Shown one piece after another: positions 53,961 through 63,378 of a DNA stretch of 64,000 bases. The DNA is from Flavobacterium magnum (GTDB lineage: Bacteria; Bacteroidota; Bacteroidia; Flavobacteriales; Flavobacteriaceae). The notes under the pieces are model-generated. The model had not been told where the DNA came from. It made no database searches and saw only the letters and a program-made list of their open reading frames with translations. Every line of letters starts with the position of its first letter. The first letter of the stretch is position 1. The stretch is taken from assembly GCF_003055625.1 (NCBI RefSeq), contig NZ_CP028811.1:620001-684000 (forward strand), given 5' to 3'. A program made the translations under genes and the position numbers.

Positions 53961-54197
53961 TTTATAAAGAGTTAAGGGTTACAAGGAACGTCTCAGAAAC
54001 ACAGGTTACACATCCCCGATATTTGCGATAACTGCTATGAGATGGGATTATTGTAGTAAATGTATCATATTTTTTTGGAAAGGCAAGCGTATTATTACGC
54101 AGCGCCGTTGAGGCACTTATAGCCCTCGCGTGGTTGACTGCCGCAACAATCTGTCCCCTTTGGAGCGCGCGATATACCCAGGCGTTGAACGTAAAAG
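53961..54197. other. Intergenic region with no gene
   Basis: Spacer between the macroglobulin and tadA genes, both on the minus strand. GC-rich in its right half with no ORF or RNA fold that I recognise. TACATTTA near 54040 on the minus strand could be a weak -7 element for the macroglobulin gene. Confidence 0.3.
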
Positions 54198-54641
54198 TTA
54201 CTTCCTGCGCTCTGCAAAGAAACGGCGGATCAACTCGCCCGCCTCGCCGGCCATCACGCCGGAAACCACTTCGGTTTTAGGATGGAGCCTGCCGCCCATG
54301 GTCCGGTATCCGCGGTGGTCGTCGTCCGCGCCGTAGACGATTTTAGAAATCTGGCTCCAGTATAACGCGCCCGCACACATTTGGCAGGGTTCCAGTGTGA
54401 CGTACAGTGTGCAGCCCTTAAGGTATTTTCCGCCAAGGAAATTTGCCGCAGCGGTGACCGATTGCATTTCAGCATGGGCAGTAACGTCATGCAGCATCTC
54501 GGTGAGGTTGTGGCTGCGCGCAATGATCTTATTGTCAACAACAATCACCGCGCCCACCGGAATTTCCCCTTTCCCATAAGCCGCTTCGGCTTCCTGCAGC
54601 GCCTTCCGCATAAAATACTCATCTGTAAAAGGGTTTTCCAT
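54198..54641 (-). CDS. tadA: tRNA-specific adenosine deaminase
   Basis: 147 residues. Deaminates A34 to inosine in tRNA-Arg(ACG). The zinc and catalytic residues are His56 and Glu58 (HAEM) and Cys86, Cys89 (LEPCQMCAGA). The N-terminal MRKALQEAEAAYGKGEIPVGAVIV is characteristic. A close TACATTTA element lies five bases before the ATG, so the transcript may be almost leaderless. Divergent from dxs. Confidence 0.95.
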   Translation of the reverse strand: MENPFTDEYFMRKALQEAEAAYGKGEIPVGAVIVVDNKIIARSHNLTEMLHDVTAHAEMQSVTAAANFLGGKYLKGCTLYVTLEPCQMCAGALYWSQISKIVYGADDDHRGYRTMGGRLHPKTEVVSGVMAGEAGELIRRFFAERRK

Positions 54642-54775
54642 GAGCGTAAATGTAGCATTTTTTGTTCAGTTGTCCGGGCATGTGCAAGCACCATTGCGGC
54701 AGTACCGATTCCGCATATGCTTGTCTGGGGAACCTAATTGGAAGTGGTACTGTCCGCTTTATCATCTAAAAACCG

Positions 54776-54783
54776 TAAATTTG
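54776..54783 (+). promoter_or_regulatory. -7 element for dxs
   Basis: TAAATTTG, 15 bases before the dxs ATG; the implied leader is about ten bases. -33 element unclear. Its place excludes the longer frame starting at 54640. Confidence 0.5.
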
Positions 54784-54798
54784 TGCTTATTCCCAATT

Positions 54799-56586
54799 AT
54801 GGCAAACGGTTTACTAGCGTCTATCGATACCCCTGAAGACCTTCGCAAACTCGGCGAGGATCAACTGCCGCTGCTTGCGCAGGAGCTTCGTGATTTCATC
54901 ATAGACATCGTCTCCCGTAATGAAGGGCATCTCGGCGCCAGTCTGGGCGTAATAGAACTGACCATCGCGCTGCATTATGTATTCAACACACCCGATGACT
55001 CGCTTATTTGGGATGTCGGGCATCAGGCTTACGGCCATAAAATACTGACGGGGCGTAGGGAGGCCTTTGGGAGTAACCGCAGGCTTGGCGGCATTTCAGG
55101 GTTTCCTAAACGCAGTGAGAGCATCTTCGACAGTTTTGGCACAGGCCATTCATCGACGGCAATATCCGCTGCACTGGGTATGGCCCTGGCAGCGAACCTG
55201 AACGGCGATACCGAAAAACAACACATTGCGGTTGTCGGGGATGCCTCGATTGCAAGCGGCATGGCTTTCGAAGGACTCAATCATGCAGGCGTGACCGATG
55301 CCAATATTTTAGTCATCCTGAACGACAATGCCATCGGGATTGACCCAAGCGTGGGTGCACTCAAACAGTACCTGACTGCAGTCAAAGAGGGCCGCAACCA
55401 TAAGGGAAACAACATGATCAAATCGCTAAATTTTGATTATACCGGTCCTGTCGATGGCCATAATGTCCGGGCGCTCGTGGCTGAACTCCGCCGACTGCAA
55501 TGCATCAAAGGACCGAAATTCCTTCATGTGATTACCACCAAGGGTAAGGGCATGCCGCTTGCCGAAGAAAACCAGGTGAAATATCATGCGCCGGGAAAAT
55601 TCGACAAGTTTACGGGAAAAATCCTTCCGAATGAAGAAGCGGGGCTGCCTCCGAAATTTCAGGATGTGTTCGGGTTAACGGTGCTGGACCTTGCACGGAA
55701 AAACGAAAAAATTGTAGGGATTACGCCCGCCATGCCTTCCGGCAGTTCCATGAAATACATGATGGACCTATTTCCCGATCGCGCGATTGATGTAGGTATT
55801 GCCGAACAACACGCCGTGACGCTGGCCGGGGGCATGGCGACGCAGGGCATGGTTGTTTTCTGCAATATTTATTCGACCTTCATGCAGCGCGCCTACGACC
55901 AACTGATCCATGATGTGGCGTTGCAAGACCTTCCCGTAATCTTCTGCCTCGACCGCGCGGGCCTGGTAGGCGAAGACGGCGCAACACACCACGGCATATT
56001 TGATATTGCCTACCTGAGGTGCATCCCTAATATGATCATCTATGCGCCCTTAAACGAGCTGGCGCTGCAAAACATCCTCTACACCGCGCAACTTGGGCTT
56101 GACCATCCGATTGCGATACGCTACCCACGCGGCCGCGGCACTATGGCCCAATGGCAGCAGGATCATGCGGGACGCTATGAAGCCATTGAAGTCGGCAAAG
56201 CCTATTGTCTCAGGGAAGGGCGTTCAGTAGCGGTGCTGTCTGCGGGCAGCATCGGCGAAAATGTCCGCGCGGCCCTTGCCGTTGTGGAAGATCCGGAACG
56301 CTTTGGCTGGTATGATTTCGGATTCATCAAGCCGATGGACGAAACGATGCTGCACCACATTTTCGAAAAATATGAACGCATCATTACGGTCGAAGAAGGT
56401 GTTGTACGCGGTGGCTTTGGCAGCGCAGTCGCGGAATTCGCCGTCATGCACCGATACCACAATACTATAGAGCTGCTGGGGGTTCCCGATGCGTTTATTG
56501 AGCAGGGCACCGTAGCCGAATTGCACACGCTGTGCGGGATCGATGTACCGGGGATTGTAGAGGCGTTACGTAAAGCTGCGATTTAG
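54799..56586 (+). CDS. dxs: 1-deoxy-D-xylulose-5-phosphate synthase
   Basis: 595 residues from the ATG at 54799 (MANGLLASIDTPEDLRKLG). First enzyme of the MEP isoprenoid pathway, also feeding thiamine and pyridoxal synthesis; condenses pyruvate with glyceraldehyde-3-phosphate using thiamine diphosphate. The TPP-binding motif is VVGDASIASGMAFEGLNHAG, with DVGHQAYGHKIL near the start and DVGIAEQHAVTLAGGMA in the pyrimidine domain. The C-terminal transketolase domain (ITVEEGVVRGGFGSAV) is complete. Followed by DUF3078, dgt and an associated gene, an order I recall from other flavobacteria. Confidence 0.97.
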   Translation: MANGLLASIDTPEDLRKLGEDQLPLLAQELRDFIIDIVSRNEGHLGASLGVIELTIALHYVFNTPDDSLIWDVGHQAYGHKILTGRREAFGSNRRLGGISGFPKRSESIFDSFGTGHSSTAISAALGMALAANLNGDTEKQHIAVVGDASIASGMAFEGLNHAGVTDANILVILNDNAIGIDPSVGALKQYLTAVKEGRNHKGNNMIKSLNFDYTGPVDGHNVRALVAELRRLQCIKGPKFLHVITTKGKGMPLAEENQVKYHAPGKFDKFTGKILPNEEAGLPPKFQDVFGLTVLDLARKNEKIVGITPAMPSGSSMKYMMDLFPDRAIDVGIAEQHAVTLAGGMATQGMVVFCNIYSTFMQRAYDQLIHDVALQDLPVIFCLDRAGLVGEDGATHHGIFDIAYLRCIPNMIIYAPLNELALQNILYTAQLGLDHPIAIRYPRGRGTMAQWQQDHAGRYEAIEVGKAYCLREGRSVAVLSAGSIGENVRAALAVVEDPERFGWYDFGFIKPMDETMLHHIFEKYERIITVEEGVVRGGFGSAVAEFAVMHRYHNTIELLGVPDAFIEQGTVAELHTLCGIDVPGIVEALRKAAI

Positions 56587-56642
56587 GGACAACCGCGGCA
56601 CGATGCCATCTCCTCACATACAGATTTCCCAGCGAGCCAATC

Positions 56643-56658
56643 ACGATATCGATATCGT
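56643..56658. repeat. 16-bp perfect palindrome
   Basis: ACGATATCGATATCGT in the 146-base gap between dxs and the DUF3078 gene. It could be a dimeric regulator site; nothing in the window identifies the protein. Confidence 0.5.
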
Positions 56659-56732
56659 AAAAATCGCATTTAAAAGGCGCCCTTTTTCATCCTATTTTCC
56701 GATTTTTGCACGCGATAAAAAACGATCGCGAC

Positions 56733-57707
56733 ATGAAACCTTTCCGATTTTTACTATGGCTTTACGTTTTCAGTATGGGCGCATCCGCGCAGACCAAAGA
56801 CACCATCATTACCATCCAGAAACAAATCGTCATCAAGGTACCGGACTCGTTATCGCCGTGGCAGCGCAAAAATACGATTGGGTTTGACCTGAGCGAGATT
56901 GCGTTCGTGAACTGGAGCGCCGGTGGGACGAGCTCTGTGTCGGGTCTGCTCAAGGGCAATTTCACACGGATTTATACGAAAGGCAATTTTAAATGGGGTA
57001 ATGAAATGATCCTGCGCTATGGCGTCAACAAGCAGGATGGCATTGAACTGCGGAAGACAGACGATGCGTTCCAATTTACCTCAACGGCGGGCTATCGCAG
57101 GGATTCGGTGTCAAACTGGTACCACTCGGCGAAGTTCAGCTTCAATACCCAGTTTACCAATGGATACAATTACCCCAATACAGAGGTTGCCATCTCGAAA
57201 CCGCTGGCACCGGCATACACCTTCCTGGGGGTGGGCGCGGAATATTCGAACAAGGAAAAGAAAATCAACTTATACATCTCGCCGCTGACTTTGAAAAACA
57301 CGATGGTACTGGACCAACGGCTCGCGGATCAGGGCGCTTTTGGCGTGGAAAAAGCGGTTTACGATGCAGTGAGCGGCGAACTGATCAGGCGTGGCAGGCA
57401 GATGAAGACAGAACTGGGCTTCCTGTTTACGAGCCATTTCAAGCGCGAAATTTTCAGGAATATCACCTTCGAGCACCGACTCAATTTGTATTCGGACTAT
57501 ATCAATAAATTCGGGAATATCGACGTAGACTGGCAGGCACAGCTTGATTTGGTCGTGAACCAGTATGTGAAGGCCAACATCGGTTTTAACCTGATTTATG
57601 ACGATGACATCAAGGCAAAGGAGGAACAGGACGGCGGGCAAATTACCGTCGGGCCGAAAGTGCAGCTGAAACAGGTCTTAGGGATTGGCCTGGTGTATAA
57701 TTTTTAA
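56733..57707 (+). CDS. DUF3078 outer membrane protein
   Basis: 324 residues from the ATG at 56733 (MKPFRFLLWLYVFSMGASAQ signal peptide); a TTG at 56706 would add nine residues without improving the signal. The body is rich in alternating aromatic strands (GFDLSEIAFVNWSAGGTSSVSGLLKGNF) and ends in GIGLVYNF with a terminal Phe, as in outer membrane barrels. DUF3078 is a Bacteroidetes family without a known function. A small hairpin (CGCGAT / ATCGCG) ends two bases before the ATG. Confidence 0.92.
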   Translation: MKPFRFLLWLYVFSMGASAQTKDTIITIQKQIVIKVPDSLSPWQRKNTIGFDLSEIAFVNWSAGGTSSVSGLLKGNFTRIYTKGNFKWGNEMILRYGVNKQDGIELRKTDDAFQFTSTAGYRRDSVSNWYHSAKFSFNTQFTNGYNYPNTEVAISKPLAPAYTFLGVGAEYSNKEKKINLYISPLTLKNTMVLDQRLADQGAFGVEKAVYDAVSGELIRRGRQMKTELGFLFTSHFKREIFRNITFEHRLNLYSDYINKFGNIDVDWQAQLDLVVNQYVKANIGFNLIYDDDIKAKEEQDGGQITVGPKVQLKQVLGIGLVYNF

Positions 57708-57725
57708 GTTGGCGACGCTGTCCTA

Positions 57726-59075
57726 CTACACGCGCTTCGTCCCATTGATTGTCTCAAACAACTCCAGGGCATTCCCGTCAGTCAGTAACGAAACAAAGTG
57801 GCAGATGTGCAGCAATCTGGCGTAAAGCCCTTCTTTTTCTTCAAGGAATTTTTCGGGCAGCATTTTCAAAATCAGTTTGTCGTAATTGGTGCAGTTGTTG
57901 TCAGCTTTATTGTTAAAAGCGGTAATAAATCGGTCGAGCAGCGTCTGGATAATCTGGTACCCAACAAGCTCTTTTTCAATCACTTCGCGGCTTTGGTAGA
58001 TGTTTTTGATGCTCAGGCTGATGATGTCATCCATCTGGGCCTTGTACTTTGATTTATCTGTCAGGGCCTGATGGAATGCGCCGTCCAGAATGGCTTCCTC
58101 ATTTTCAACAAACACGTTGACCGCGTCATTGATCAGGCTCCCGATGGCCAGTGCCCGCAGGTAGCTGATGCGGTCTTCCTTTGTTGTAAGCGCATTGTAT
58201 TTGGCGGCATCGATGTTGTACTTGACGAGTTTAATAAGGTATTCCAAAGCGTAATCTTCCGAAACCAGTCCCAGGTTGATCCCATCTTCAAAATCGATGA
58301 TGGTGTAGCAGATGTCGTCGGCGGCTTCGACCAGGAACGCCAGCGGATGGCGCTCAAAACCGATATCGCTGCCGGATTTATTTGGGATCAGCCCGAGCTC
58401 GTCGGCCACTTCCTTAAAGAAGGCCTTGTCTGACTGGAAGAAGCCGTACTTCTTATCCGAAATGTTCTGCGTGGGCTTCTTCGGCAGGCTTTCCTTTGGA
58501 TATTTCATAAAGGCACCCAGCGTGGCATAAGAAATCCGCAGGCCGCCCTCAATTCCGGGACGGCTGCCTGTGAGCACGGCAAATCCATTGGCATTGCCTT
58601 CAAAATCAACCAGATCCTGCCATTCCTTTGGTGTCAGGTGCTCCTGAAATTTCCGGCCGTTACCGATAGAGAAATATTCTCCGATAGCCTTTTCACCCGA
58701 ATGCCCGAATGGTGGGTTTCCGATGTCGTGGGCCAGTGATGCGGCGGCGACAATCGCGCCAAAGTCGTTCATATGGAACCCGTGCACTTCGCTCAGGTAA
58801 GGGTATTTTTCGATAATCTTCTTACCGACAAGCCGGCCTAAAGAGCGACCCACGACCGACACCTCAAGGCTGTGCGTAAGGCGTGTGTGGACGAAGTCGG
58901 TTTTGGATAAAGGGATGACCTGCGTTTTGTCCTGCAGGCTCCGGAAGGCCGATGAGAAGATGATGCGGTCGTAATCGACTTCAAAGCCGAGGCGTGTATC
59001 GCGTTCTTCCCTGCGCAGGCGCTTGCCCTTGTCGCCGAGTTTCTTAAGTGAGAGGAGTTGTTCCCAGTGCATCAT
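57726..59075 (-). CDS. dgt: dGTP triphosphohydrolase
   Basis: 449 residues. Releases triphosphate from dGTP (and related dNTPs), adjusting the dNTP pool. HD-domain metal motif: HTRLTHSLEV near residue 64, then LAHDIGNPPFGHSGE with the His-Asp pair. The N-terminal RLRREERDTRLGFEVDYDRIIFSSAFRSLQDKTQV is typical. Two adjacent Met codons start the protein. It lies 19 bases downstream of a 74-residue gene and is probably cotranscribed with it. Convergent with DUF3078. Confidence 0.96.
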   Translation of the reverse strand: MMHWEQLLSLKKLGDKGKRLRREERDTRLGFEVDYDRIIFSSAFRSLQDKTQVIPLSKTDFVHTRLTHSLEVSVVGRSLGRLVGKKIIEKYPYLSEVHGFHMNDFGAIVAAASLAHDIGNPPFGHSGEKAIGEYFSIGNGRKFQEHLTPKEWQDLVDFEGNANGFAVLTGSRPGIEGGLRISYATLGAFMKYPKESLPKKPTQNISDKKYGFFQSDKAFFKEVADELGLIPNKSGSDIGFERHPLAFLVEAADDICYTIIDFEDGINLGLVSEDYALEYLIKLVKYNIDAAKYNALTTKEDRISYLRALAIGSLINDAVNVFVENEEAILDGAFHQALTDKSKYKAQMDDIISLSIKNIYQSREVIEKELVGYQIIQTLLDRFITAFNNKADNNCTNYDKLILKMLPEKFLEEKEGLYARLLHICHFVSLLTDGNALELFETINGTKRV

Positions 59076-59094
59076 GTCTGTATTTCGATAGAGG

Positions 59095-59319
59095 CTATTC
59101 CTTCAGGTTGGACAGAAAGAAATCCCGTGATTTTTGTGGATACCAGCCTGCACTCGCATCGCTTGGATTGGCAATTACCGATTTGATGTTGATTTCGTCA
59201 CCAATCTTGAATTTCCCGGCTTCGGTATACTTATAATCAAGCAGGTATGGCCCGCAGAAGTAATTGCCGAAATCGTCTTTTTCTATGAGTCCGGTGTAGA
59301 CTCCTTTTTGTTTTGCCAT
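59095..59319 (-). CDS. 74-residue protein upstream of dgt
   Basis: Small soluble protein (MAKQKGVYTGLIEKDDFGNY, CGPYLLDYKYTEAGKFKIGDEI, PSDASAGWYPQKSRDFFLSNLKE) without signal or membrane segment. The pattern of strands and Gly suggests a small beta barrel. I recall it as a conserved neighbour of dgt in flavobacteria but do not know a function. A promoter element lies upstream and dgt follows closely, so it may act with dgt. Confidence 0.85.
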   Translation of the reverse strand: MAKQKGVYTGLIEKDDFGNYFCGPYLLDYKYTEAGKFKIGDEINIKSVIANPSDASAGWYPQKSRDFFLSNLKE

Positions 59320-59377
59320 GGTTGGTATGTTTATGTATAAGGTAACGCTTTGGCACCTTTTAAACCTCAGATAAATG

Positions 59378-59413
59378 GAAACAGCCGCCTATGCGACAGC
59401 TGTTTCAAATATA
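59378..59413 (-). promoter_or_regulatory. -7 element plus hairpin before the dgt operon
   Basis: TATATTTG at 59413-59406 (minus strand) is followed immediately by a perfect 8-bp inverted repeat GAAACAGC / GCTGTTTC (59406-59399 and 59385-59378). The hairpin would form at the very start of the transcript, or may end nrdA transcription; it has no T-run. Confidence 0.5.
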
Positions 59414-59436
59414 CGATTAAAGTCTAAAATCCGTGG

Positions 59437-61872
59437 TCATGACCCGCACATTTCACAATCGTCCGGTTCGGCATTGCGAGAACGCTCGATCATCGCGCGG
59501 AACTCGTCCGCATTGATTGCTTCCACCTCGACGGCCGGCGCAGCCACTTCCTGTTTTAACATCGGTGCCGGTTCCTGTACTGAAGGAATCGTTTCCTCTT
59601 TTTTGTCGTTGTTCAGCGTAAACTTGATCGCATCGACGGCTGATTTGGTCCTGAGGTAATACATCCCCGTTTTCAATCCCGACTGCCAGGCGTAGAAGTG
59701 CATTGAGGTCAGTTTGGCATAATTCGCATCCTGCATAAAAAGGTTCAGCGATTGCGACTGGTCAATGAAATAGCCCCTGTGGCGCGACATATCGATAATG
59801 TCTTTCATCGACATTTCCCAAACGGTTTTGTACAAATCCTTTAAATCCTGCGGGATACGCTCGATATGTTGCACCGACCCGTTGTGGCGCATGATTTCCT
59901 GCTTCAGGTCCTCATTCCAGAGTCCGCGTTTCACCAGGTCTTCCAGTAAATGCTTGTTCACCACAATGAACTCGCCTGATAGCACCCGGCGTGTATAAAT
60001 ATTCGATGTGTATGGTTCAAATGCTTCGTTGTTCCCAAGAATCTGTGAAGTAGACGCTGTTGGCATCGGGGCAACCAAAAGCGAGTTACGCACACCGTGC
60101 TTCATGACTTCCTTACGTAATGACGCCCAGTCCCAACGGCCTGATAAATCTTCGTCCTTCAATCCCCAAAGGTTATACTGGAATTCTCCCTGAGAAATCG
60201 GCGAACCTTCAAAGGTTTGGTACGGGCCTTCTTCCATGGCCGCTTCCATTGACGCTGTGACAGCCGCGAAGTATAGGGTTTCAAAGATTTCCTGGTTCAA
60301 TGCCTTTGCCTCATCTGAGGTAAACGGCAAGCGCAGCATGATAAATGCATCGGCCAGTCCCTGTACACCCAATCCTACCGGACGGTGGCGCATGTTCGAA
60401 TTCTCGGCTTCGGGCACCGGGTAGTAGTTCCTGTCAATGACTTTATTGAGGTTTTTCGTAACGCGTTTGGTCACGGTATACAGCAGTTCGTGGTTGAACT
60501 TGCCGTCTTCTACGAACATCGGCAGTGAGATCGATGCCAGGTTGCATACCGCAATCTCGTCCTTCGACGTGTATTCCATAATCTCGGTACACAGGTTCGA
60601 GGAACGGATGGTTCCGAGGTTCTTCTGGTTCGACTTGCGGTTTGCAGCATCCTTGTACAGCATGTACGGCGTACCGGTCTCGATCTGCGATTCGAGGATT
60701 TTTTCCCAAAGCTCACGCGCCTTGATGGTTTTCCTGCCTTTTCCGGCTTTCTCATAGCCTATGTAAAGGTTTTCGAATTCCTCTCCGTAAACGTCATACA
60801 ATCCGGGGCATTCGTTAGGACACATCAGCGTCCAGTATGAATCTTCCTGCACGCGTTTCATGAACAGGTCGGATGTCCACATCGCTAAAAACAGGTCACG
60901 CGCCCGCATTTCCTCTTTTCCGTGGTTTTTCTTCAGATCAAGGAATTCCATAATATCGGCGTGCCAGGTTTCAATGTAAATGGCGAAACTTCCCTTGCGC
61001 TTTCCGCCGCCCTGGTCTACATAACGCGCGGTATCGTTGAATACACGCAACATGGGTACAATCCCGTTCGAAGTTCCGTTTGTCCCCCGGATATACGAAC
61101 CTGTGGCGCGCACGTTATGGATGGACAATCCGATCCCTCCGGCCGACTGTGATATTTTCGCCGTCTGCTTCAGCGTGTCGTAAATGCCGTCAATGCTGTC
61201 GTCCTGCATCGCCAAAAGGAAACACGAAGACATCTGTGGTTTTGGCGTTCCGGCGTTGAACAAGGTCGGGGTAGCATGGGTGAAGAATTTCTTCGACATC
61301 AGGTCGTAGGTCTCTATCACGGCCTGCAGGTCGTCAAGGTGGATTCCCACAGAAACACGCATCAGCATGTGCTGCGGGCGCTCAACGATTTTGCCATTTA
61401 TTTTGAGCAGGTAAGAACGCTCGAGCGTCTTGAACCCGAAATAGTCATAGTTAAAATCCCGGTTGTAAATCACGTGCGAATCCAGGAATTCCGCGTTCTT
61501 CTGTATTACCTCATGCACTTCTTCAGAAAGCAGCGGCGAGGCCATCCCGGTCCTTGGGTTCACATAATGGTACATTTCGTTCATCGTCTCCGAGAACGAT
61601 TTTTTTGTATTGGAATGCAAATTTGAAATTGCGATACGCGCTGCCAGCTGGGCATAATCCGGGTGTGCAATGGTCATGGATGCAGCGGTTTCAGCAGCAA
61701 GGTTGTCCAGCTCGGAAGTCGACACCCCGTCATACAATCCTTCAATGACGCGCATGGCGACTTTCACCGGATCCACGAGGTGGTTGAGTCCGTAACACAA
61801 TTTCTTGATGCGCTCAGTAATCTTGTCGAACATCACCGGCTCTTTCTTGCCGTCTCTTTTTACTACATACAT
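59437..61872 (-). CDS. nrdA: Class Ia ribonucleotide reductase, large subunit
   Basis: 811 residues. Reduces ribonucleoside diphosphates to deoxy forms. An ATP-cone allosteric domain lies at residues 1-90 ([19 protein letters not shown]). The active site has the redox Cys in MSSCFLLAM and in [10 protein letters not shown], and the radical Cys with Glu in NLCTEIM. A C-terminal Cys pair (CEMCGS) acts as the swinging arm. The residues before it are an Ala/Glu-rich linker. Downstream of nrdB with a 241-base gap that contains a dispersed repeat. Confidence 0.97.
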   Translation of the reverse strand: MYVVKRDGKKEPVMFDKITERIKKLCYGLNHLVDPVKVAMRVIEGLYDGVSTSELDNLAAETAASMTIAHPDYAQLAARIAISNLHSNTKKSFSETMNEMYHYVNPRTGMASPLLSEEVHEVIQKNAEFLDSHVIYNRDFNYDYFGFKTLERSYLLKINGKIVERPQHMLMRVSVGIHLDDLQAVIETYDLMSKKFFTHATPTLFNAGTPKPQMSSCFLLAMQDDSIDGIYDTLKQTAKISQSAGGIGLSIHNVRATGSYIRGTNGTSNGIVPMLRVFNDTARYVDQGGGKRKGSFAIYIETWHADIMEFLDLKKNHGKEEMRARDLFLAMWTSDLFMKRVQEDSYWTLMCPNECPGLYDVYGEEFENLYIGYEKAGKGRKTIKARELWEKILESQIETGTPYMLYKDAANRKSNQKNLGTIRSSNLCTEIMEYTSKDEIAVCNLASISLPMFVEDGKFNHELLYTVTKRVTKNLNKVIDRNYYPVPEAENSNMRHRPVGLGVQGLADAFIMLRLPFTSDEAKALNQEIFETLYFAAVTASMEAAMEEGPYQTFEGSPISQGEFQYNLWGLKDEDLSGRWDWASLRKEVMKHGVRNSLLVAPMPTASTSQILGNNEAFEPYTSNIYTRRVLSGEFIVVNKHLLEDLVKRGLWNEDLKQEIMRHNGSVQHIERIPQDLKDLYKTVWEMSMKDIIDMSRHRGYFIDQSQSLNLFMQDANYAKLTSMHFYAWQSGLKTGMYYLRTKSAVDAIKFTLNNDKKEETIPSVQEPAPMLKQEVAAPAVEVEAINADEFRAMIERSRNAEPDDCEMCGS

Positions 61873-61982
61873 AGGCTGTTGTTTTGTGAAGCAGGAAATC
61901 CCTTCCCTTACTTCGGGTTATTTGTAAATATTTGTTTACTTGGTCAGTCCGGCCTTGGCGCCCGGTTCTTTTTGGCAGACAA

Positions 61983-62053
61983 TTCCCGCTCTGCGCTTTT
62001 ATCTTTTCCCTGCTAAAGAAGCAGTAAAAAGGATAACCGCTGCGATCGGGGCT
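61983..62053 (+). repeat. Dispersed flavobacterial repeat, copy C
   Basis: Begins TTCCCGCTCTGCGCTTTTAT then CTTTT and ends AAAAAGGATAACCGCTGC GATCGGGGCT, aligning end to end with the copy at 37675-37744. It lies in the gap between nrdB and nrdA. Confidence 0.75.
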
Positions 62054-62113
62054 GCAAATCCTACTCGCCGGACAAGTCCGGAGATGATGAACGTAAATTA
62101 CGGGCGTGAAAAT

Positions 62114-63103
62114 CTAAAAATCGGCGTCGAAACTAATCTTTTGTGCGTCGGTATCGTTTCCGTTGCCGCTGTTCAGCACACCGGCTTTCTGGTATTCCGA
62201 TACTTTTTTCTCAAAGAAATTCGTTTTCCCCTGCAATGAAATCATGTCCATGAAATCAAACGGGTTTGAGGTATTGTATTCGCGGTTGCAGCCCAATTCC
62301 ACCAACAGGCGGTCGGTCACAAACTCGAGATATTGTGTCATTAAATTGGCATTCATCCCAATCAGGCTGACCGGCAGCGACTCTGTAATGAATTCGCGTT
62401 CGATATCCAGCGCTTCCACGATAATTTCCCGGATGCGTTTTTTCGGCACTTTATGGATCAGGTGGTGGTTGTGCAGGTGCACGGCAAAATCGCAATGCAC
62501 ACCTTCATCCCTCGAAATCAATTCGTTGGAAAAGGTCAGCCCCGGCATCAGTCCGCGTTTCTTGAGCCAGTAAATGGAGCAGAACGCGCCCGAGAAAAAG
62601 ATTCCTTCCACCGCAGCGAATGCAATCAGCCTTTCCGCAAACGAATCGGAAGCAATCCATCTTAAAGCCCATTCCGCCTTTTTCCTGATGGCCGGAAACA
62701 CTTCCAGCGCATTGAAAAGCTGGTCTTTTTCAAACTCATCCTTTACGTAAGTATCGATCAAAAGCGAATAGGTTTCACTGTGGATGTTTTCCATCATGAT
62801 CTGGAAACCGTAAAAGAATTTGGCTTCCGCGTACTGTACCTCATTTACGAAATTCTCGGCGAGGTTCTCGTTTACGATACCGTCTGAGGCAGCGAAAAAT
62901 GCCAGTATGTGTTTGATGAAATATTTCTCGTCCTCGTTAAGCTTGTTGTTCCAGTCATTCAAGTCCTGCGACAGGTCGATTTCCTCAGCAGTCCAGAAAC
63001 TCGCTTCCATTTTCTTATACCACTCCCAAATGTCGTGGTGCTTGATCGGGAAGATTACAAATCGGTTTTTATTCTCCTGTAAAATGGGTTCCTGCGTCGA
63101 CAT
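62114..63103 (-). CDS. nrdB: Class Ia ribonucleotide reductase, small subunit
   Basis: 329 residues. Holds the dinuclear iron centre and tyrosyl radical that start catalysis in NrdA. Metal ligand helices are visible: [58 protein letters not shown] and [16 protein letters not shown]. The extreme C-terminus ([10 protein letters not shown]) carries the conserved peptide that binds NrdA. The 275-base region upstream contains a DnaA-box match and an AT-rich inverted repeat; the -7 element there (AATCTTTG) is only a partial match. Confidence 0.97.
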   Translation of the reverse strand: MSTQEPILQENKNRFVIFPIKHHDIWEWYKKMEASFWTAEEIDLSQDLNDWNNKLNEDEKYFIKHILAFFAASDGIVNENLAENFVNEVQYAEAKFFYGFQIMMENIHSETYSLLIDTYVKDEFEKDQLFNALEVFPAIRKKAEWALRWIASDSFAERLIAFAAVEGIFFSGAFCSIYWLKKRGLMPGLTFSNELISRDEGVHCDFAVHLHNHHLIHKVPKKRIREIIVEALDIEREFITESLPVSLIGMNANLMTQYLEFVTDRLLVELGCNREYNTSNPFDFMDMISLQGKTNFFEKKVSEYQKAGVLNSGNGNDTDAQKISFDADF

Positions 63104-63205
63104 GCTTTTTTGGGTTTCTTACGGTTTTAAGGGATTTTTTTGCTCGTTCTGAGTGATACAAAGATTGGCATTTCAGACGGTTTATAAAAGCCAAAAAAAG
63201 CCTAC

Positions 63206-63214
63206 TTATCCACA
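63206..63214. promoter_or_regulatory. DnaA-box match upstream of nrdBA
   Basis: TTATCCACA at 63206-63214 is an exact match to the E. coli DnaA box and sits 103 bases from the nrdB start, inside a short imperfect palindrome. I found no second copy elsewhere in the window by eye. One 9-mer match could be chance. Confidence 0.4.
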
Positions 63215-63265
63215 ATAAGGCGGAGTTTTTAACAAAGCGCAAAGTGGTGTGAAAGTTTTTTCTTA

Positions 63266-63300
63266 TTTTATAAGTAATTGTTTTTCAATTATTTATAAAA
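63266..63300. repeat. AT-rich inverted repeat
   Basis: Fifteen-base arms (TTTTATAAGTAATTG and CAATTATTTATAAAA, one mismatch) with a 5-base loop between the nrdB promoter region and the DUF3109 gene. Confidence 0.55.
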
Positions 63301-63378
63301 TTGATTTGATGCTGAAGTGCCGTAAAATAAAGGAATCTGAGGGCAGTACATTTTGAGGAAGCCGTCGCCGGACGGGAA

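Noticed and set aside
56603..56887. A 94-codon frame starting between dxs and DUF3078
   Set aside because: It runs into the DUF3078 gene in another frame and has no motif; the apparent start lies before the DUF3078 signal peptide.
63206..63300. Replication origin upstream of nrdB
   Set aside because: A single DnaA box and one AT-rich inverted repeat are too little, and no dnaA, dnaN or gidA/parA genes are near.
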